64,000 nt of DNA from the NCBI GenBank assembly GCA_936432065.2, contig OW386287.2, positions 90,315,688 through 90,379,687 of the forward strand. The letters run 5' to 3'. Positions within the stretch are counted from its first letter, which is position 1; the number at the start of each line of letters is the position of its first letter. The position numbers and the translations under genes were made by a program. Below are positions 10,149 through 22,739 of the stretch, in pieces. A model generated the notes under the pieces. That model was not told the origin of the DNA. It was given only the letters and a program-made list of their open reading frames with translations, and ran no database searches. Source of the DNA: Rutpela maculata (taxonomy: Eukaryota; Arthropoda; Insecta; Coleoptera; Cerambycidae).

Positions 10149-12028
10149 TAATAAACAAACAGTAAAATAGGAGAATACTCTTCAAACAGCTGCATCAAAT
10201 TCACTGACCAAAAAATTTGCATACTATAAACTGCGCACTGCGATATGCGAATGTCAGTACTCCTCAGCGATCTGTTATTTTTAAACTGATATTTCAAAAC
10301 AGCAGAATCAGTTTAAACCTGTTATAAAAAAAATAACAGCTTGTACCCATCTCTAGAAAACAAAATAATGAGTTGTGTGCCCTCCACGCCGACAGCGTGA
10401 CGTCATCCTAAAATAGTCTATTGTAGAGCTGTAGGTGGCACCATCCATTAAAAAGCACTGTACTAAAAATCTTGACTGGGAAAAAGCAATTTTTAGCCAT
10501 ACGGTTGGCGTTATTAAACTGAAAAAAGATATTCTTATAAGTAAATGAATACTACACTTCTATTGAAGAAAGTTTGTAACTAAAATTTGTTTATTACGAA
10601 GATCTCTCTTCACATTGACTCATTGCCGTCTGCTCCCCTCTGATTTGATCACCTTGCTCCCTCTTAATAAATTTAATTTAAAGTCGCGAATTGATTCTCC
10701 ACAAGACCAAAATAGAACACCCGATGTACTCTGCGATCTAGAACTGGTGCAACTTAAAACAAGGTTGTTCTCACTATGCGGCATTTTTAAGCAAATCAGC
10801 GACTGTGAGCCACCTTCCTTTTTGAGTAAGCTATAGCGAGAAGGAAAACAAATACACATGCAGAGTGCTGAGTGGACATTTAACTCTCTGTTATGGGTCT
10901 TATCTTTCTTAGAATATCGCTCCCTTGTCAACTGTCGAAGGCCTGATGTGATCGCAAAATGTTGGCAACCAATTATACATATGTGGTATTACACAAAACG
11001 AAGTCCCCTAGATCTATTGGCATTCTAATTAAAGATTAAATGTAACAAAAATTTAATATTAGAATATCATTATTAATTGTTCATCAAATTTAAATGAGGA
11101 ATGCCTTATATATAAATAAAAAAGAGTATATGCTGAAAATAAATTAATACACCTAATTCAAAATAAATAAATATTTCCATAGATAACATAAGTATAAATA
11201 AATATCTGACTCGAACAATTCACATTGAATAAAATCAACTACATAATAAAAACATTTTTGCATAAGATTTAACCCTTTCAGGATGGTAACGGTTTTAGCA
11301 TGCCACGCTGTACAGACGGCAGCGGACTATGCTTGTGGATTTGTCCGTTTGCAGCCGCGAACTATACCGGGACTTTTTCACTCCTACCGTGAACCGTATA
11401 TGTATAATTATTTGACAAACTCAACATTTTTATTAATTTAGGGGAAATGTCAATAAAAAAATATTAATGATAGAAATAAGACTTTTATTTACCAAATATA
11501 AAATTAAAAAAAAAAAAAACGAACTAACAGTGGGAGGAGGAAGAAAAGGGTTGAACCCACAATGTGTAATAGGCTGGCGTAGGTTCCAGTAATTAAGTGC
11601 ACCTCTTGTCGTGCGTAGATATCCGGTTCCCGGCTGCATTTCTGCATATCGCGAAAAATTCTTGCGGATTCGTCCGTTTCCCGGCGCGAAAAGGTCAAAT
11701 TGATTGTAGGTGTCAAATGTTTCAGAAAGTGATAAATGCCAAAAATTACACTATAACTTCAGAATGATGAACTCTTCGTTTCATATTTTCGAACATGTAG
11801 CTGCTCTGTGATCATTTATGAAAACCCTGTACTTACATTATATATATGCTTGTATCTTGTATAGGAAGTGCAATACTTGAAGAAAAATTACAGCACTGGT
11901 GTTTGGGTATTTATTTTTTAGAATACCGAAATACTGATATAATACCATCATAATTTGAAACGTTTCGTTAAGTTATTTATAGAATTAATAGCATGTAACT
12001 AAACAGTTTATTGAAATTATAATATATA

Positions 12029-13122
12029 CAGTGTGTCCCACTTTTCACGGTAACACCTTTGTAGTTCAGTTATTAGTCACCCAATTTTAACCAAGTTTGG
12101 ATGGATATCAAAGACCTTTATTATATCTTTTTTAAGTAAAACAAAACTTATTTCAGTCATTGGCGTGCATTTTTATTATGAAAAAAAGGGTCGATTTTTC
12201 GAAAAATTATATTAGGCATTTTTTTGTTGAAAAAGTAATGCAATATTATTGATCAGCATGCTGTAGAACCACTATATCCAGAATTTAACATTTTGATTTT
12301 TGGTTTCTGAATTAAGCCCACTTAAAATTACCTATTTTAAACATGAAATAATCAATAAATTGGTAACAAAATATTTTTAGAAAAAAAGTCATTCTTCATT
12401 TTCTCTTTAAATTCACTTTTTTTACTATCCCATATCATCGAAACTTTCAAATTCCGAAGGCCAAGAATTTTCATTGAATAATTTTGGCTCATCAGACCAG
12501 TAAATTATTCAGGATTAGCGAATTTGAAAGTATCGATGATATGGTAGAAAAAACGAATTTAAAGAGAAAATAAAAATGAATTTTTTTCGAACAAAATTTC
12601 GTTACCAATTTATTGATTATTTAATGTTTAAAATAGGTAATTTTAAGTGGGCCGTAATTCAAAAACCAAAAATCAAAATTAACACATTCGTGGACAGGAC
12701 CGCAATTGCAGTTATTTCAGTCGTAATGTACGAGGACATGACTGCAATTGCAGCCCTTCATTAAAGTGGGTTTTATATCTTTTTATATACGTTTTTTTCT
12801 TAATATTTATTTAGTGCACCATGGGCAGCCCTCAACTTCTTTTGACTGTCCGCGAATGTGTTAAATTCTGGATATAGCGGTTCTACAGCATGCTGATCAA
12901 TAATATTGCATTAGTTTTTCAACAAAAAAATGCCTAATATTATTTCTCGAAAAATCGATCCTTTTTTTCATAATAAAAATGCACGCCAATGACTGAAATA
13001 AGTTCTGTTTTACTTAAAAAAGGTATAATAAAGGTCTTTGATACCCATCCAAACTTGGTTAAAATTGGGTGACTAATAACTGAGCTACGAAGGTGTTACC
13101 GTGAAAAGTGGGACACACACTG
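12029..13122. mobile_element. Tc1/mariner-type foldback element with near-complete palindromic arms
   Basis: Ends CAGTGTGTCCCACTTTTCAC and the inverse are each flanked by TA. The whole element, apart from one insertion in the right arm, is a palindrome with arms of roughly 450 bp meeting near 12500. No coding capacity. TA flanks and CAGT ends suggest mobilisation by a Tc1/mariner transposase (inference). A fragment of the family lies at 3598-3765. Confidence 0.85.
12679..12864. mobile_element. Small TTAA-flanked MITE inserted in the foldback arm
   Basis: Element 12683-12860 has ends CACATTCGTGGACAG and inverted CACATTCGCGGACAG (one mismatch) with TTAA on both sides. Removing it restores the symmetry of the surrounding foldback, which proves it inserted later. 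TTAA points to mobilisation by a piggyBac-type transposase, but its ends differ from those of the piggyBac at 1021. Confidence 0.85.
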
Positions 13123-13240
13123 TATATAACAAGAAAATAACATTGAAAAATTAATAACTCAACATAACAAGATATTAATATTGAATAACAAAACTCAATA
13201 AAATCAATTCAGAAATAGAAAATTATTACCAAATAAAAAG

Positions 13241-13823
13241 CCAAAGAGCATTGGTGCAACTAGAGGGGGGGGGCAGGGTGGGCCAGGCCCACCCCAAACT
13301 AGCCACTGCCAACCCCAGGGGTATTAAATTATTAAATCTTTTACTTTTAAGCGTCATATGGTGTCAACATCACGATAAAACCATTCGAAACCGATAATAT
13401 TTACATATTTGTATTTTCATTTTATAATTTGACTGAAAGTGAAAAGTAGTTTTATGCATATGCGTATGGCCATGTCGATGAAATAGCTAAAATAGGATTT
13501 CCCATCTAGGTATAATGGTAATTCAGAGGCGGTTTCTTCATAAGTGCTGCAGAGAGCTGCGGAACTACCAAAAATTCTGACCATAATTATTAATAGTTAT
13601 GTTTAAATTGTGTTAATTCTGAGCATCGAAAGTTCAATGTAACATTAAATGACCTTGAAATGGCAAAAAATTTTCGCCTGCGGCGCTTTTGCCTCGTGTA
13701 CACATATATATCTACTGAACACCTAAGTATCTTATGCACGAGCCGCCACTGAACTTTACGTTTCAAACACAAGGGGCCTGGCCACCCCCAGAAAAATTCT
13801 CTAGTTGCGCCAATGCCAAAGAG
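13241..13823. mobile_element. hAT-like MITE with 8-bp duplication
   Basis: Element 13249-13815 has ends CATTGGTGCAACTAGAG and inverted CATTGGCGCAACTAGAG, and is flanked by CCAAAGAG at 13241-13248 and 13816-13823. An 8-bp duplication and CA..TGGCGCAACTAGAG ends are characteristic of hAT elements. A G-run and GGCCAGGCCCACCCC follow the left end. No transposase. Confidence 0.85.
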
Positions 13824-14250
13824 CCAAAAATAAAAATTTCATATGAATTATAACTAATAATAAAAGAAAGACTGCACCCTGGTAGGTGAAATAGTAAGCA
13901 GGTAGTGGTAGATCAATTCTAAATACTTTTTCTTGCTACAATTTTTCAGTACTTAAAATAACTGCCGTGTACTGGTTTTCAGTATACTGTGGAATACTCT
14001 ATTGCGTTTATTAATCTCAGATGATTTACTTCTATACCTACCTAATTTAATGCTTTTCCTGACGTCTCTGTTTACATATTTATAAGTGACAATTTATCCT
14101 TATTGGTTTTATATTGAGTGTTTTGCCAATTGTGGAATAAAAAGTAACATTTCTGGATTAAACATTTTGCAAATTTTCTTCTTCCACAGACAGTTAATCA
14201 TTTTCTTAAAGTTTGACACGATCTGGTAACTTTTTTTTTTTTTTCAACAG

Positions 14251-14310
14251 GTGGACCCAGTGAAGGACTGGACCTAAAAACTTATCCTAATTCACAAGAA
14301 ATTAAAGAAA
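14251..14310 (+). CDS. trol: Perlecan exon 2 of window: short linker
   Basis: A 60-nt exon, phase 1-1, after a long T tract and CAACAG acceptor and before a perfect GTAAGT donor. It reads GPSEGLDLKTYPNSQEIKE, a hydrophilic linker without domain character. The first codon is completed from exon 1 (S). Supported by strong splice sites and frame; protein similarity cannot be tested for such a short linker. Confidence 0.65.
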
Positions 14311-14464
14311 GTAAGTACATTTTTATGAGCCACACTAGATATTATTTAATTATATATTTGTTCACTGGTTTGTTGTAAATACTACACAACTTTAGTTTTT
14401 GTATTATCTGTCTTTTTGTGCACTCCAACTAATTCTTTTTATTTCTCTATATCACGCGGAGCAG

Positions 14465-14479
14465 ACATATATAAGCCTG
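14465..14479 (+). CDS. trol: Perlecan candidate microexon, 15 nt
   Basis: Fifteen bases between GCGGAGCAG and GTGAGT encode, with one base from exon 2, NIYKP and the first base of the next codon. It is phase 1-1 like its neighbours, so inclusion or skipping keeps the frame. The short size and moderate acceptor make it less certain; the phase match and good donor favour it. Confidence 0.45.
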
Positions 14480-16351
14480 GTGAGTAAAAGTTATCTCCGT
14501 TTCTCAGGGATTGCAAACTACGTTTCTGAATAATCTATATCATGTCATTTTAATCACCATTTTTCATTTTCTTATTAAATCCTATCTATACTTCATACTT
14601 TTTTCTGTGCTATATTTTAATTTTTTCTCAATATGGTGTTTTTTTATAATTTGTTTTTGTTTTTGAGTTACAGCAAATAACAATATACATATATATTATA
14701 ATGTATATGTGCCTATATATGTATACGAAGTATAGTAGAGATTTTCTACATTAGATCATTCCCCCAATTCATTACATTTGGTGTGGTCAAGTAATATTCT
14801 TATTTGGTTCATAAACAGCATCATAACAATTACTAAGTGGGTAATAAAATAGGTAGAAAATTAATAACACAAAATAAATATTTGCCACACTTTCTCTATT
14901 AAAATATATATTTAACAAATATATATAAGAGAGGGTACTTAAAGAAAATACTATTTAATGAAGAGGACAATATAAGGGTTAAATATTATTTTTATAAATT
15001 GTAACAACACATTAATTAGATAATTACTTATTCCTGCACTGAGTTTAACATTATATTCTTTAAATATTATGTATTGTCCCATCATATAACATTTTTGTTC
15101 TTTTGTGTCAGGGATAACAATATTCCAAAATATTATACTTTATGTGATTTTTATCCTATAAATCATGAACTGTAGTTATTATCAGTATAGGTACTGTCAG
15201 CAACTAATACATTTTTGCTAGTCCTGCAATTAAATCTGCGGATAGAGCTTTGCGTATCGAGTCCCCAAGACACCATCCTAGCAAGAAGCTTTACACAGAA
15301 CCCAAGGTGTATTGAAATTAATGAGGGGCTCACTTGATATCTGACCTCCAGTTTACCTATTTTTTATAAATATGGTAATAATTAAGAATCAAAGCTGACT
15401 GAACAAATGTGTAATGTGTCACTAATACACTGTCTGGTGTTGGGACCACTTGCATAATAGGAAATAATATAATGTTTGTTTCTGTAATGTATCCCAAGAG
15501 CCCTTGGATGTGGCAAATGCCCGCCACTAGGCCAGTTCTCCACTGTGGTATTTACATACTTCTCCCATATTATTTAGCTTTGGTTTTGGGGTTAAATTTT
15601 AAGAATATGGCGCATACACACCGGTAGGAGATTTGACAGAGACATTAGAAGGCACTTAACCTCAAACTATTTAAACCAAAAGGCAAAACATAAAAAATAA
15701 AACAACCTTATAAAAAGTAAATAGGAATATTGAGGATGTATGTACTCCTTAATGGTATAAAGCAGTTATATTCACTGAGCCACTCTTGAAGCCAAGAATA
15801 TTAAGGCAATGTACTCCAATCTCTGTCGAATCCCCTAAGGGTACACATGCCCTATATGATATATTGCTAATTAATTTTGAAAATGTTGATACATTTCTGT
15901 GCAATAAAATCCTGTACACTTGAAAAATCAATATTAAGTGATGTGAATCAGTCTTTTTGCAATTTAGATTTTTTATTATCATATAGGTTATAAAAAAGTG
16001 ACATTGATTGTGAAATGTCATAAGTAAGGTATTTGGAAAAATGTTAATGATTTAATGATTTCGATTTATAACAAATGTAAAAATTGACATTGATAAATTG
16101 TGTCCAAGATAAGGCCAGATTCTGAAAGCTCAAAACATTAAAAAACTGTTTTCTGTATGGCTGTTCTGCACATGTAATTCACTATTATTGTTCCCAAACC
16201 AGTGAGTAATTATCCTGGCAGTATGAATAGGGCAGTTGTCTTGTTGATAAATAAATATGTTGTTTGGATATAATTGCTCGACCGAAGGAAGCATAACGTT
16301 TTCCAAAATATCCCTATAAACCTTTCCATTAAATTTACCATTACCCATGAT

Positions 16352-17029
16352 ACGCCACACTCACGGTATATTGAATAGGTGGTCCGACATACGGCACTTT
16401 CCTATTATAATAATGGCTTCATAAGTGCATGGTTTCTATTTACTTTAGTAGATGGCGCGAGCTATAAGGTCCTACAATTACCTGGGCATGTGCATCGTTA
16501 ACTAACATAACCTCAAATGTTAAGGTTTTTTCATTTATTCTCATTTTAATGTTTGTATAGTCACTTTTAGCTTGGAGCCATACTGGCTCCAAGCAAATAT
16601 TTAAAAATCCACCCAAATAATTTTTCCATATTGTTGATTAATAAAAATAGACTGCTAATTATAGGTTAGATTCCTATCCTGCAAAAAGTGTTTTATTTTA
16701 TTGTGACAAACTATTTAAAACTTCATACACATTACATTGAACTTGATTTTGGTTGAAAGTACAGGAACCAGGCAGAAATTTGAATAATAGCTACGTAATA
16801 CGTGTAAATCTTAAGAAATACATATTTCACTAAACACTAAACAAAAACAAAAGGCCGGAAATATATGCACGTATGTACAGAACCTGCAGAATTATCTTTC
16901 TATGCGTAAGTAACGACAGACCTTATTGCTCCTGCCATCTATTACATTATGTACAAAATAAGCACTTATGAAGCCACTGTGAGGGTTGTCGTCACATCAC
17001 CTATTTAATACACCCTGGTCACGCTACAC
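16352..17029. mobile_element. MULE-like non-autonomous element, copy B, inside the Tc1 remnant
   Basis: Element 16361-17020 is homologous to copy A (6484-7197) in inverse orientation, with CACCTATTTAATACACC ends. The interrupted transposase is duplicated as ACGCCACAC (16352-16360) and ACGCTACAC (17021-17029), a 9-bp duplication with one change, agreeing with the perfect 9-bp duplication of copy A. Confidence 0.82.
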
Positions 17030-17274
17030 CAGGGCCATACACACTTATCCATGCCCAAACATTAACAGAAAATCCCCCGAACCTGTTCCGCGGAAACACA
17101 TAGCATTTGTGAAACCTGGTATTTGCAGGACGGTACACTTGAATATGTCCATCATTACAAGACTGACAAACTTTTTCATCGGTAAACACAACATTGTTCC
17201 AAAACTCCAACGGGCGATAGACATAATTTAAACAAAGCAGAATGCGGGCTTGCGTATGTTCTTCTGTTAGTATC

Positions 17275-18009
17275 TCCAATTAAAGAACTTATATCTAGAT
17301 ACATAATTGTACTGATTTGTATGTTGCTAAGATAGTTACAATCTAAGGCACTTCTTCCCATAAGTTCTTGATTGGCTAGTCGATCTATTCGCGGCCGATT
17401 CGGGCACGATCGGTTCAGTTTGATTATCATAATCTCAGTTTGACACTTTTGACAGTGTCCGCCATTAATGTTAATAAGTGTTTTTCGTGTTTTTCGATCA
17501 AAATGTGGTGAAGAAGTCTTTTTATTTTAAGTTGTCATAATATTCTCTATTCTCTATTCATATTTACACAGTTTAGTGACAATATATTTAGTGCAAAATG
17601 GTGAAGTGCTGTGCTGTTTGCAGAAAGCAGTTTAGAAAAGAAGAAAATCGATCGTTCCATAGTCGTAACATGATGAAGTTCAGTTTACAGTTATAAAGTG
17701 AATAGCAATTCAATTTCAATATCCTTTCAATACATATTTATCTTACTGTATTATGTTACTGTAATATCGTATGCCTACATCACGTTATATAAAGAGCCGG
17801 TAATGCAGGAGTTGCAATAATTCATTTTAATGAAAATATTTACCATTCTACACATTTTCTACACACACAACGTCACTGTTGCCTATGGGATGTGATGTTC
17901 ATCTATTCTTTTCAATGGACATATAACGTGACTATGTTAGGAGCAAACAAAGGTATATAGTGAAAAGATAGCCTGTTATGTATCTAGATATAAGTTCTTT
18001 AATCGGAGG
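17275..18009 (+). mobile_element. THAP-type (P-like) short element, copy 1
   Basis: Ends CTCCAATTAAAGAACTTATA and inverse (CTTTAATCGGAG) with flanks GTTAGTAT and GTTAATAT, an 8-bp duplication with one mismatch as in P elements. A frame from ATG 17598 begins MVKCCAVCRKQFRKEENRS then FHS, the start of a THAP zinc finger, and breaks soon after. A second copy lies at 26213-26950. Confidence 0.75.
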
Positions 18010-18030
18010 TTAATATGGTCTTCTTGGCAC

Positions 18031-18216
18031 TTATAGTCCGGTAAACTCTAAAGTGGCGTTTGTATGAGTTGGTAACACGACATACAATTTGATATGCGAT
18101 GCGCATAAAGCTATCGCAGTGACATAGAGATGAACTAGTTGTGTATATCTTATTCTCTTAGTTTATCTGATGAAGCGACCTTTGGACGCGCCAGCTTAGA
18201 GTTTACTCGACTATAC
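18031..18216. repeat. Small MITE with TATAGTC..GTAAACTCTAA ends
   Basis: Left TATAGTCCGGTAAACTCTAA and the inverse of the right end, TATAGTCGAGTAAACTCTAA, match at 18 of 20 bases, followed on both sides by ..TGGCG. About 186 bp, no coding potential. It separates the N-terminal part of the Tc1 remnant from the rest. Confidence 0.7.
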
Positions 18217-19432
18217 ACAGTTTTTCAATTCCGATTTTCATATCCTTTGGCTAGCTGTTGACCTCGATGCTGGAAAATTTGTCATGGACACAGCGTCTAC
18301 TGCTGTTTGAAATGGATTTTTCCTCAAATAGCCAAGAAGCGAGAATCTTGAGCGAGATTTGAACTTCTCGGTCGGCCTGAACCATCTTTTCTCTTTATGA
18401 TACCTTCTTCCTCCCACCTTTTCTTCACACTCATAACGGTACTTTTATTTAAGCGATAATGGTTAGCAACTGCTCTGATAGACCATCCCTCTTCAATTTT
18501 AGAGAGAATTAGAATTTTTTCATGTTCAGTTAATTTCGGCATTTCGAAAATATGACACTGACACTGACAAATACATAAAGAATGATTTAATATAGTGAAA
18601 AATAGTTGTACGGGATTTTATTGCACAGAAGTGTAGTTAAGTATATCATTTTTTTTATGTCAGCAATATTGTTTCTTGTTTTTAACTCCAAAATAAATAT
18701 TGCTTGGTTAACACTTCTGATCATTGGTTTTTAAGGCTGTATGAATGGGGTGTTTTCTTTATAGTTATCAAATGTCTAGTAGATGACAGCAAGGGCCAAC
18801 CCGGGTTATTTCAAACATTTGCAGTCTTACAGTTACAGTTTGTGCTGGTTGAGGAGTTGTAATGCTCTGATGAGCACAGTATTTAAAATAAAAACTAGAG
18901 AACTGAGTACGTATCAGATAATCCAACTTGTCAAAATTTTTTGGCAATATGGCGTCAAGGGCAAACCGGTTTATTTTTATTAAACTCAAGATTTGTAGCC
19001 AAGCCAACAGAAAAACACAAACTTATAAACAAATGTTTAACGATTGAAAACGAATGTTTGCCCTCGATGCCATGTTGACAGCCACGTGGTTTGGATTGCC
19101 TGCTATGGAGTTATTGTAACCTCAAACCTAAACAAGCAGTTGTCAGATTGGGTTCTAGGCTAGGAATTTTAGCATGTTACCAATGGAAATTATCTAAACA
19201 AAAACTTCTTTTTTTTGCAAGTAAAGGGACTCACTGCAATGGGCTTCATGTTCCTATTCCATACTTAGTGACAAAATGAAATCAGTGTATTAACCATTAA
19301 TCATTAAACATGGGCCGCTAATGTAAAGTCACTACTGCCAACATTGGTTTTAAATGAAATCTAGACTAAACCCAGTTTGGCCTTTACTGGTATCTGTCAA
19401 CTTTTTTAGTGCAAAAACATCTCGTTAATATC

Positions 19433-19756
19433 AGTTATGGGCGATATTTCATGAACTTCGATATAATCACTGATGGTGACTGTGATCACAACTTTCTGTC
19501 TCGATCGACACATTTACACATTGAATATCAATAATATAATGTTAACAAAGCTTAGACTCTTTGAGTCCTGTTTTGATTTCGGATATTATAATGTAGAGCA
19601 AGGGATTTTGTGCCTTAAACTTTACTTTATCTGAAAATAAATATCCATTAATTTTAATCGATTTCATCATGCATTAAAGTAATGATTACGTCACGCTTTA
19701 AAATCGCTTATATAAAGAAATCTCAGTAACAATTCACGATATCGCCTATAACTGTA
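19433..19756. repeat. MITE with CAGTTAT.GGCGATAT ends
   Basis: Left end CAGTTATGGGCGATATTTCA and inverted right end CAGTTATAGGCGATAT, about 320 bp apart, with TA nearby on both sides. No coding content. Confidence 0.6.
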
Positions 19757-21590
19757 TAGTTGATGTTGTTTTATTTAAAATTTAATACAGGATGACAGCA
19801 TAAATTAGTACGTTGTCACTCTGTACATTGTATTAAATTTTATATAAAATTTCACATCATACAGCCTTTAAACACGTAAATTGCAAAGTTAAGGAGAAAA
19901 CGTAAATTAAGATATAGTATCCTGGGAACATGACCTTTTCATACAAGTCAATATGTAAAGAAATATAATCCTTAACTTGTCAGCGTAACTGTTATGATAT
20001 TGGTACATTGATTGAATAATATAATGGAATAAATGAAATGGGTTAAAGGCACCTTGGCAGTTTCCAGTAAATTGTATGTTTTTCTCGCAGTGTAATTTTG
20101 TAAAAATCAGTGAAGAATTCCATTTGTCAAAACGACACAACACAAAAATCGTGGTCCAGGCTGATTAAATATACCATTGTGACAAAACTAACTGTGATTT
20201 AGTTGACAATTTGCCAATAGTAACCTTTTTCTTTGTTAAATATTTTCCTCGGTAGGTAATTAACTAATGAAACGAAACTATTTCACTGTATTCCTTACAT
20301 TTCTCACTTTCTTATTGATCTACTGATGTTTTGAATTATATGTAGATAGGTTTTGTTCTATTACAAACTTTTAAACTAATGCTATCGCCATATTTAAAAG
20401 TATATAGGGATAATAATACATGATACAAACAGTAGTAGCATTCAAAATTTTCGACAACAAATAATTAAGGTTTCCATAAATTAAACATAAATGCATTGTT
20501 TGTGGACAATTTTGAATGTACAAGTAACCGCTGCCTTCTTTCTTGCTAATCATATGTGAACAAAATCGTGATTTATTTTCTTACTTCTAATTGTTCTATA
20601 ATCTGTTTACCCGTAGAACACAATATTCCTTTACTCAAACGCAAACAATTTAATACGATATGATTTTGGTCACAATGAAAGAACATAGCTAATGTATATA
20701 TGCAGCTTATATACTATCAGGTTTTTAAAATGGGTTTTATGTAACAGTAACTAATATATTTTTTATATAGGGGCTTGCACCTACAGATTTTACTGCTCAA
20801 ATTTAAAATTCCTAGAATATATTTGTATCAGAAATGAATTATTCAAATAGTGCAACAAGTAAATAATTTGAACCATAGAAAAATAAAATATGTAGTAAAT
20901 ATAAATCTTATAACAAACAAATTGTATGTGATCCGTATTAATTAATTAATCTATTATTATTTTTGAAATATTTAGTTAGCTTCATTATCCATGACAAATT
21001 CAAGACAGTTTTTCATTATTCGGAATTCATGTCTACATTACAAAACTTAAAATAGTTTCAGAAACTGCATTGTCTAAACTAAACATAGTATAATTTGTAG
21101 GTGCTTTATGCAAAACTTTGGAGCTATAACTTGGTGTCTTTTTTTATATATAGAAATCTAATGCATATTAAAGTAATTCTACCAACAAAGGACATAGGTA
21201 CCTACCTATATTAAGTGCATTATTTTAACTGTCAGAAAATCGTTCTATCGGTAATTGTACATAATGCATACGAACTGAAGTGGGGTAGCTCATTTAACCA
21301 AGCAGATTTAAGGAAATTTTATACTGGTCTACAAACAAACAAAAAAATCTGCTCCAAGGACTAAACCTATCATGCCTTAAGTATTTTTGTGCGCTGAAAT
21401 CGAATTTTCAATTTAAAAAAATTTCTACCACGTAGATTTCGAGTAAATGTCAAAAATTGTAGACCTGTGTTATTGATATTTAAGATTTCCATTGTTGCTT
21501 TAGCTTTCCACAACATTTTTTTGATTATTTTTGGTAGATGTTATATGTATGTTTTAAAAATTGTCCATATTTTCAAAATGTCTTAATACA

Positions 21591-22507
21591 GAGGGTGTCT
21601 GCTGTATACTTACAAATCTTTTGCAAGATGACATGTTGGCCCAAAAGAAGTAAAAAATCCTTATATCTTTTTTCAACTTATTTAAAATTAATTAGAAATA
21701 GGCATTGTTTTCAGTTTTGACAGTACTACTATAAACAGAAAACGAAAGAGACAAGGATATTTCCCTCACTTGTCCTATCAGTAACACGGGTTTTACAGCG
21801 TTGCAATACTGTCATTTAAAATTAATAAAACAGTTTTACTTATACCTTGTTTAATCAGCTTTGAAATGAAAACATTAACTGACGTTTAATATTAATTTAC
21901 TCATTGCCATCTTAGCAATTTTTCACAAACCACAATTATTCCATAGGATTTATTAGAAAAAGTAGGTCGGTTTTTTGAAGCTCCTTGTGTCTTTATTGAA
22001 AAAAGGTCACTGATCTCAGTAATTTACTGTCTGCAAAAATGTATTTTACACTTATTCATCATTATTATCTTTACTATAAATTTACTTTAAAACAAAATAA
22101 ATCGAATACATTGACAACACTGTAGGATTGGAAGCGGCTAGCCTACATACGGGTAAACAACGAAGTATGAAAAACACATGAACATTTTCTTTGAACCGCA
22201 GATGCTTAAAGAAACACCGGCCTTTTTTAAAGTTTTTTATGTCTCATTATCAATACGAGAAACATAATAGAAAGGGAGATGTAGGTCACAAGAAGACATT
22301 GAACTTGATTTTAGTTTCTACTGCAAAACTGACCTACACAATATTATCTATATACTGTCTGGCCTGAAAATATCGTATTTTTAGAAAATAATTAATGTAA
22401 GCAAAACTGTTGGAGTAAAGCATAAATTTTATAAGACTTTTTGCTTCTTTTTGGTCACTATATTATCATGCAAAATATTTGTACGTATATAGCAGACACC
22501 CTATAAT
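21591..22507. repeat. DNA element with AGGGTGTCTGCT ends
   Basis: Left end GAGGGTGTCTGCTGTATACT and inverted right end AGGGTGTCTGCTATATACGT, with the match continuing about 75 bp inward (ACAAAT.TTTTGCA, CCAAAAAGAAG). About 0.9 kb with no recognised protein. Confidence 0.65.
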
Positions 22508-22520
22508 TCGAATAGCATTT

Positions 22521-22719
22521 ATACCTTAACCGAGAAAGGAGGATAGTGATGAGTTGAACTGTCAATAGTATCAAGCGGCACATGTCATTGAGCAACGTTG
22601 ATTTGATAAGTTTTTGTACAAATTATTTTGAATTACACTCCAAATTTAAATGTCAATAGGATCTGTTGCAAGCACTAATCACGTGCATTTATTACTATCT
22701 TCCTACCCGGTTAAGGTAT
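22521..22719. repeat. MITE with ATACCTTAACCG ends
   Basis: Ends ATACCTTAACCGAG and inverted ATACCTTAACCGGG. Its interior (about 22545-22705) recurs inverted at about 57480-57665, which marks it as a dispersed family. Confidence 0.7.
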
Positions 22720-22739
22720 AGATGGTTTTGTGTAAGTTA

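Larger units (their letters stand above)
8073..10420. mobile_element. P-like (THAP) element, disrupted and partly duplicated
   Basis: The right end (inverted: TAGACTATTTTAGGATGACG, then GTCGGCGTGGAGGGCACAC) matches the left end at 8073, and matches a second left-end copy at about 8283-8350. So the left side is present twice in direct order. TAACAG/CTGTTA words recur near both ends. A short frame at 8363-8473 encodes a THAP zinc-finger start. A separate 1.6 kb element (8563-10148) sits inside. P-element affinity is inferred from the THAP domain; an 8-bp duplication was not found. Confidence 0.6.
4450..14250 (+). other. Intron 1 (9.8 kb), packed with DNA transposons
   Basis: Contains the foldback at 4706-5440, a LINE 3' tail near 6240-6334, the MULE-like element 6484-7197, a related copy 7691-8076, the THAP element 8073-10420 with an inserted 1.6 kb element, the foldback 12029-13122 with its own insertion, and a hAT-like MITE 13249-13815. 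The gaps (about 5441-6240, 7200-7690, 10421-12028, 13816-14230) are AT-rich; a tRNA-like T-arm word lies near 11545. I saw no further cysteine-rich exon in it. Confidence 0.7.
16130..18542 (-). pseudogene. Tc1/mariner-type transposase, split by three insertions
   Basis: Three minus-strand pieces form one broken transposase. Piece one (18542-18324, then a frameshift to about 18217) holds a helix-turn-helix: LTEHEKILILSKIEEGWSIR, the STVMSVKKRW helix, a GRPR motif, and downstream YLRKNPFQTAV and FPASR. Piece two (about 17274-17022) holds the first catalytic region, FWNNVVFTDEKVCQS, and a later GGFSVNVWAW motif. Piece three (16360-16130) holds IYQQDNCPIHTA with the second aspartate; the third acidic residue region is degraded. 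Gaps are filled by the MITE 18031-18216, the THAP-type element 17275-18009 and the MULE-like element 16361-17020. Dead copy. Confidence 0.85.

Noticed and set aside
10615..10931. Frames of 73 and 103 codons on opposite strands
   Set aside because: No motif and no consistent exon structure; overlapping antisense frames in locally GC-richer DNA.
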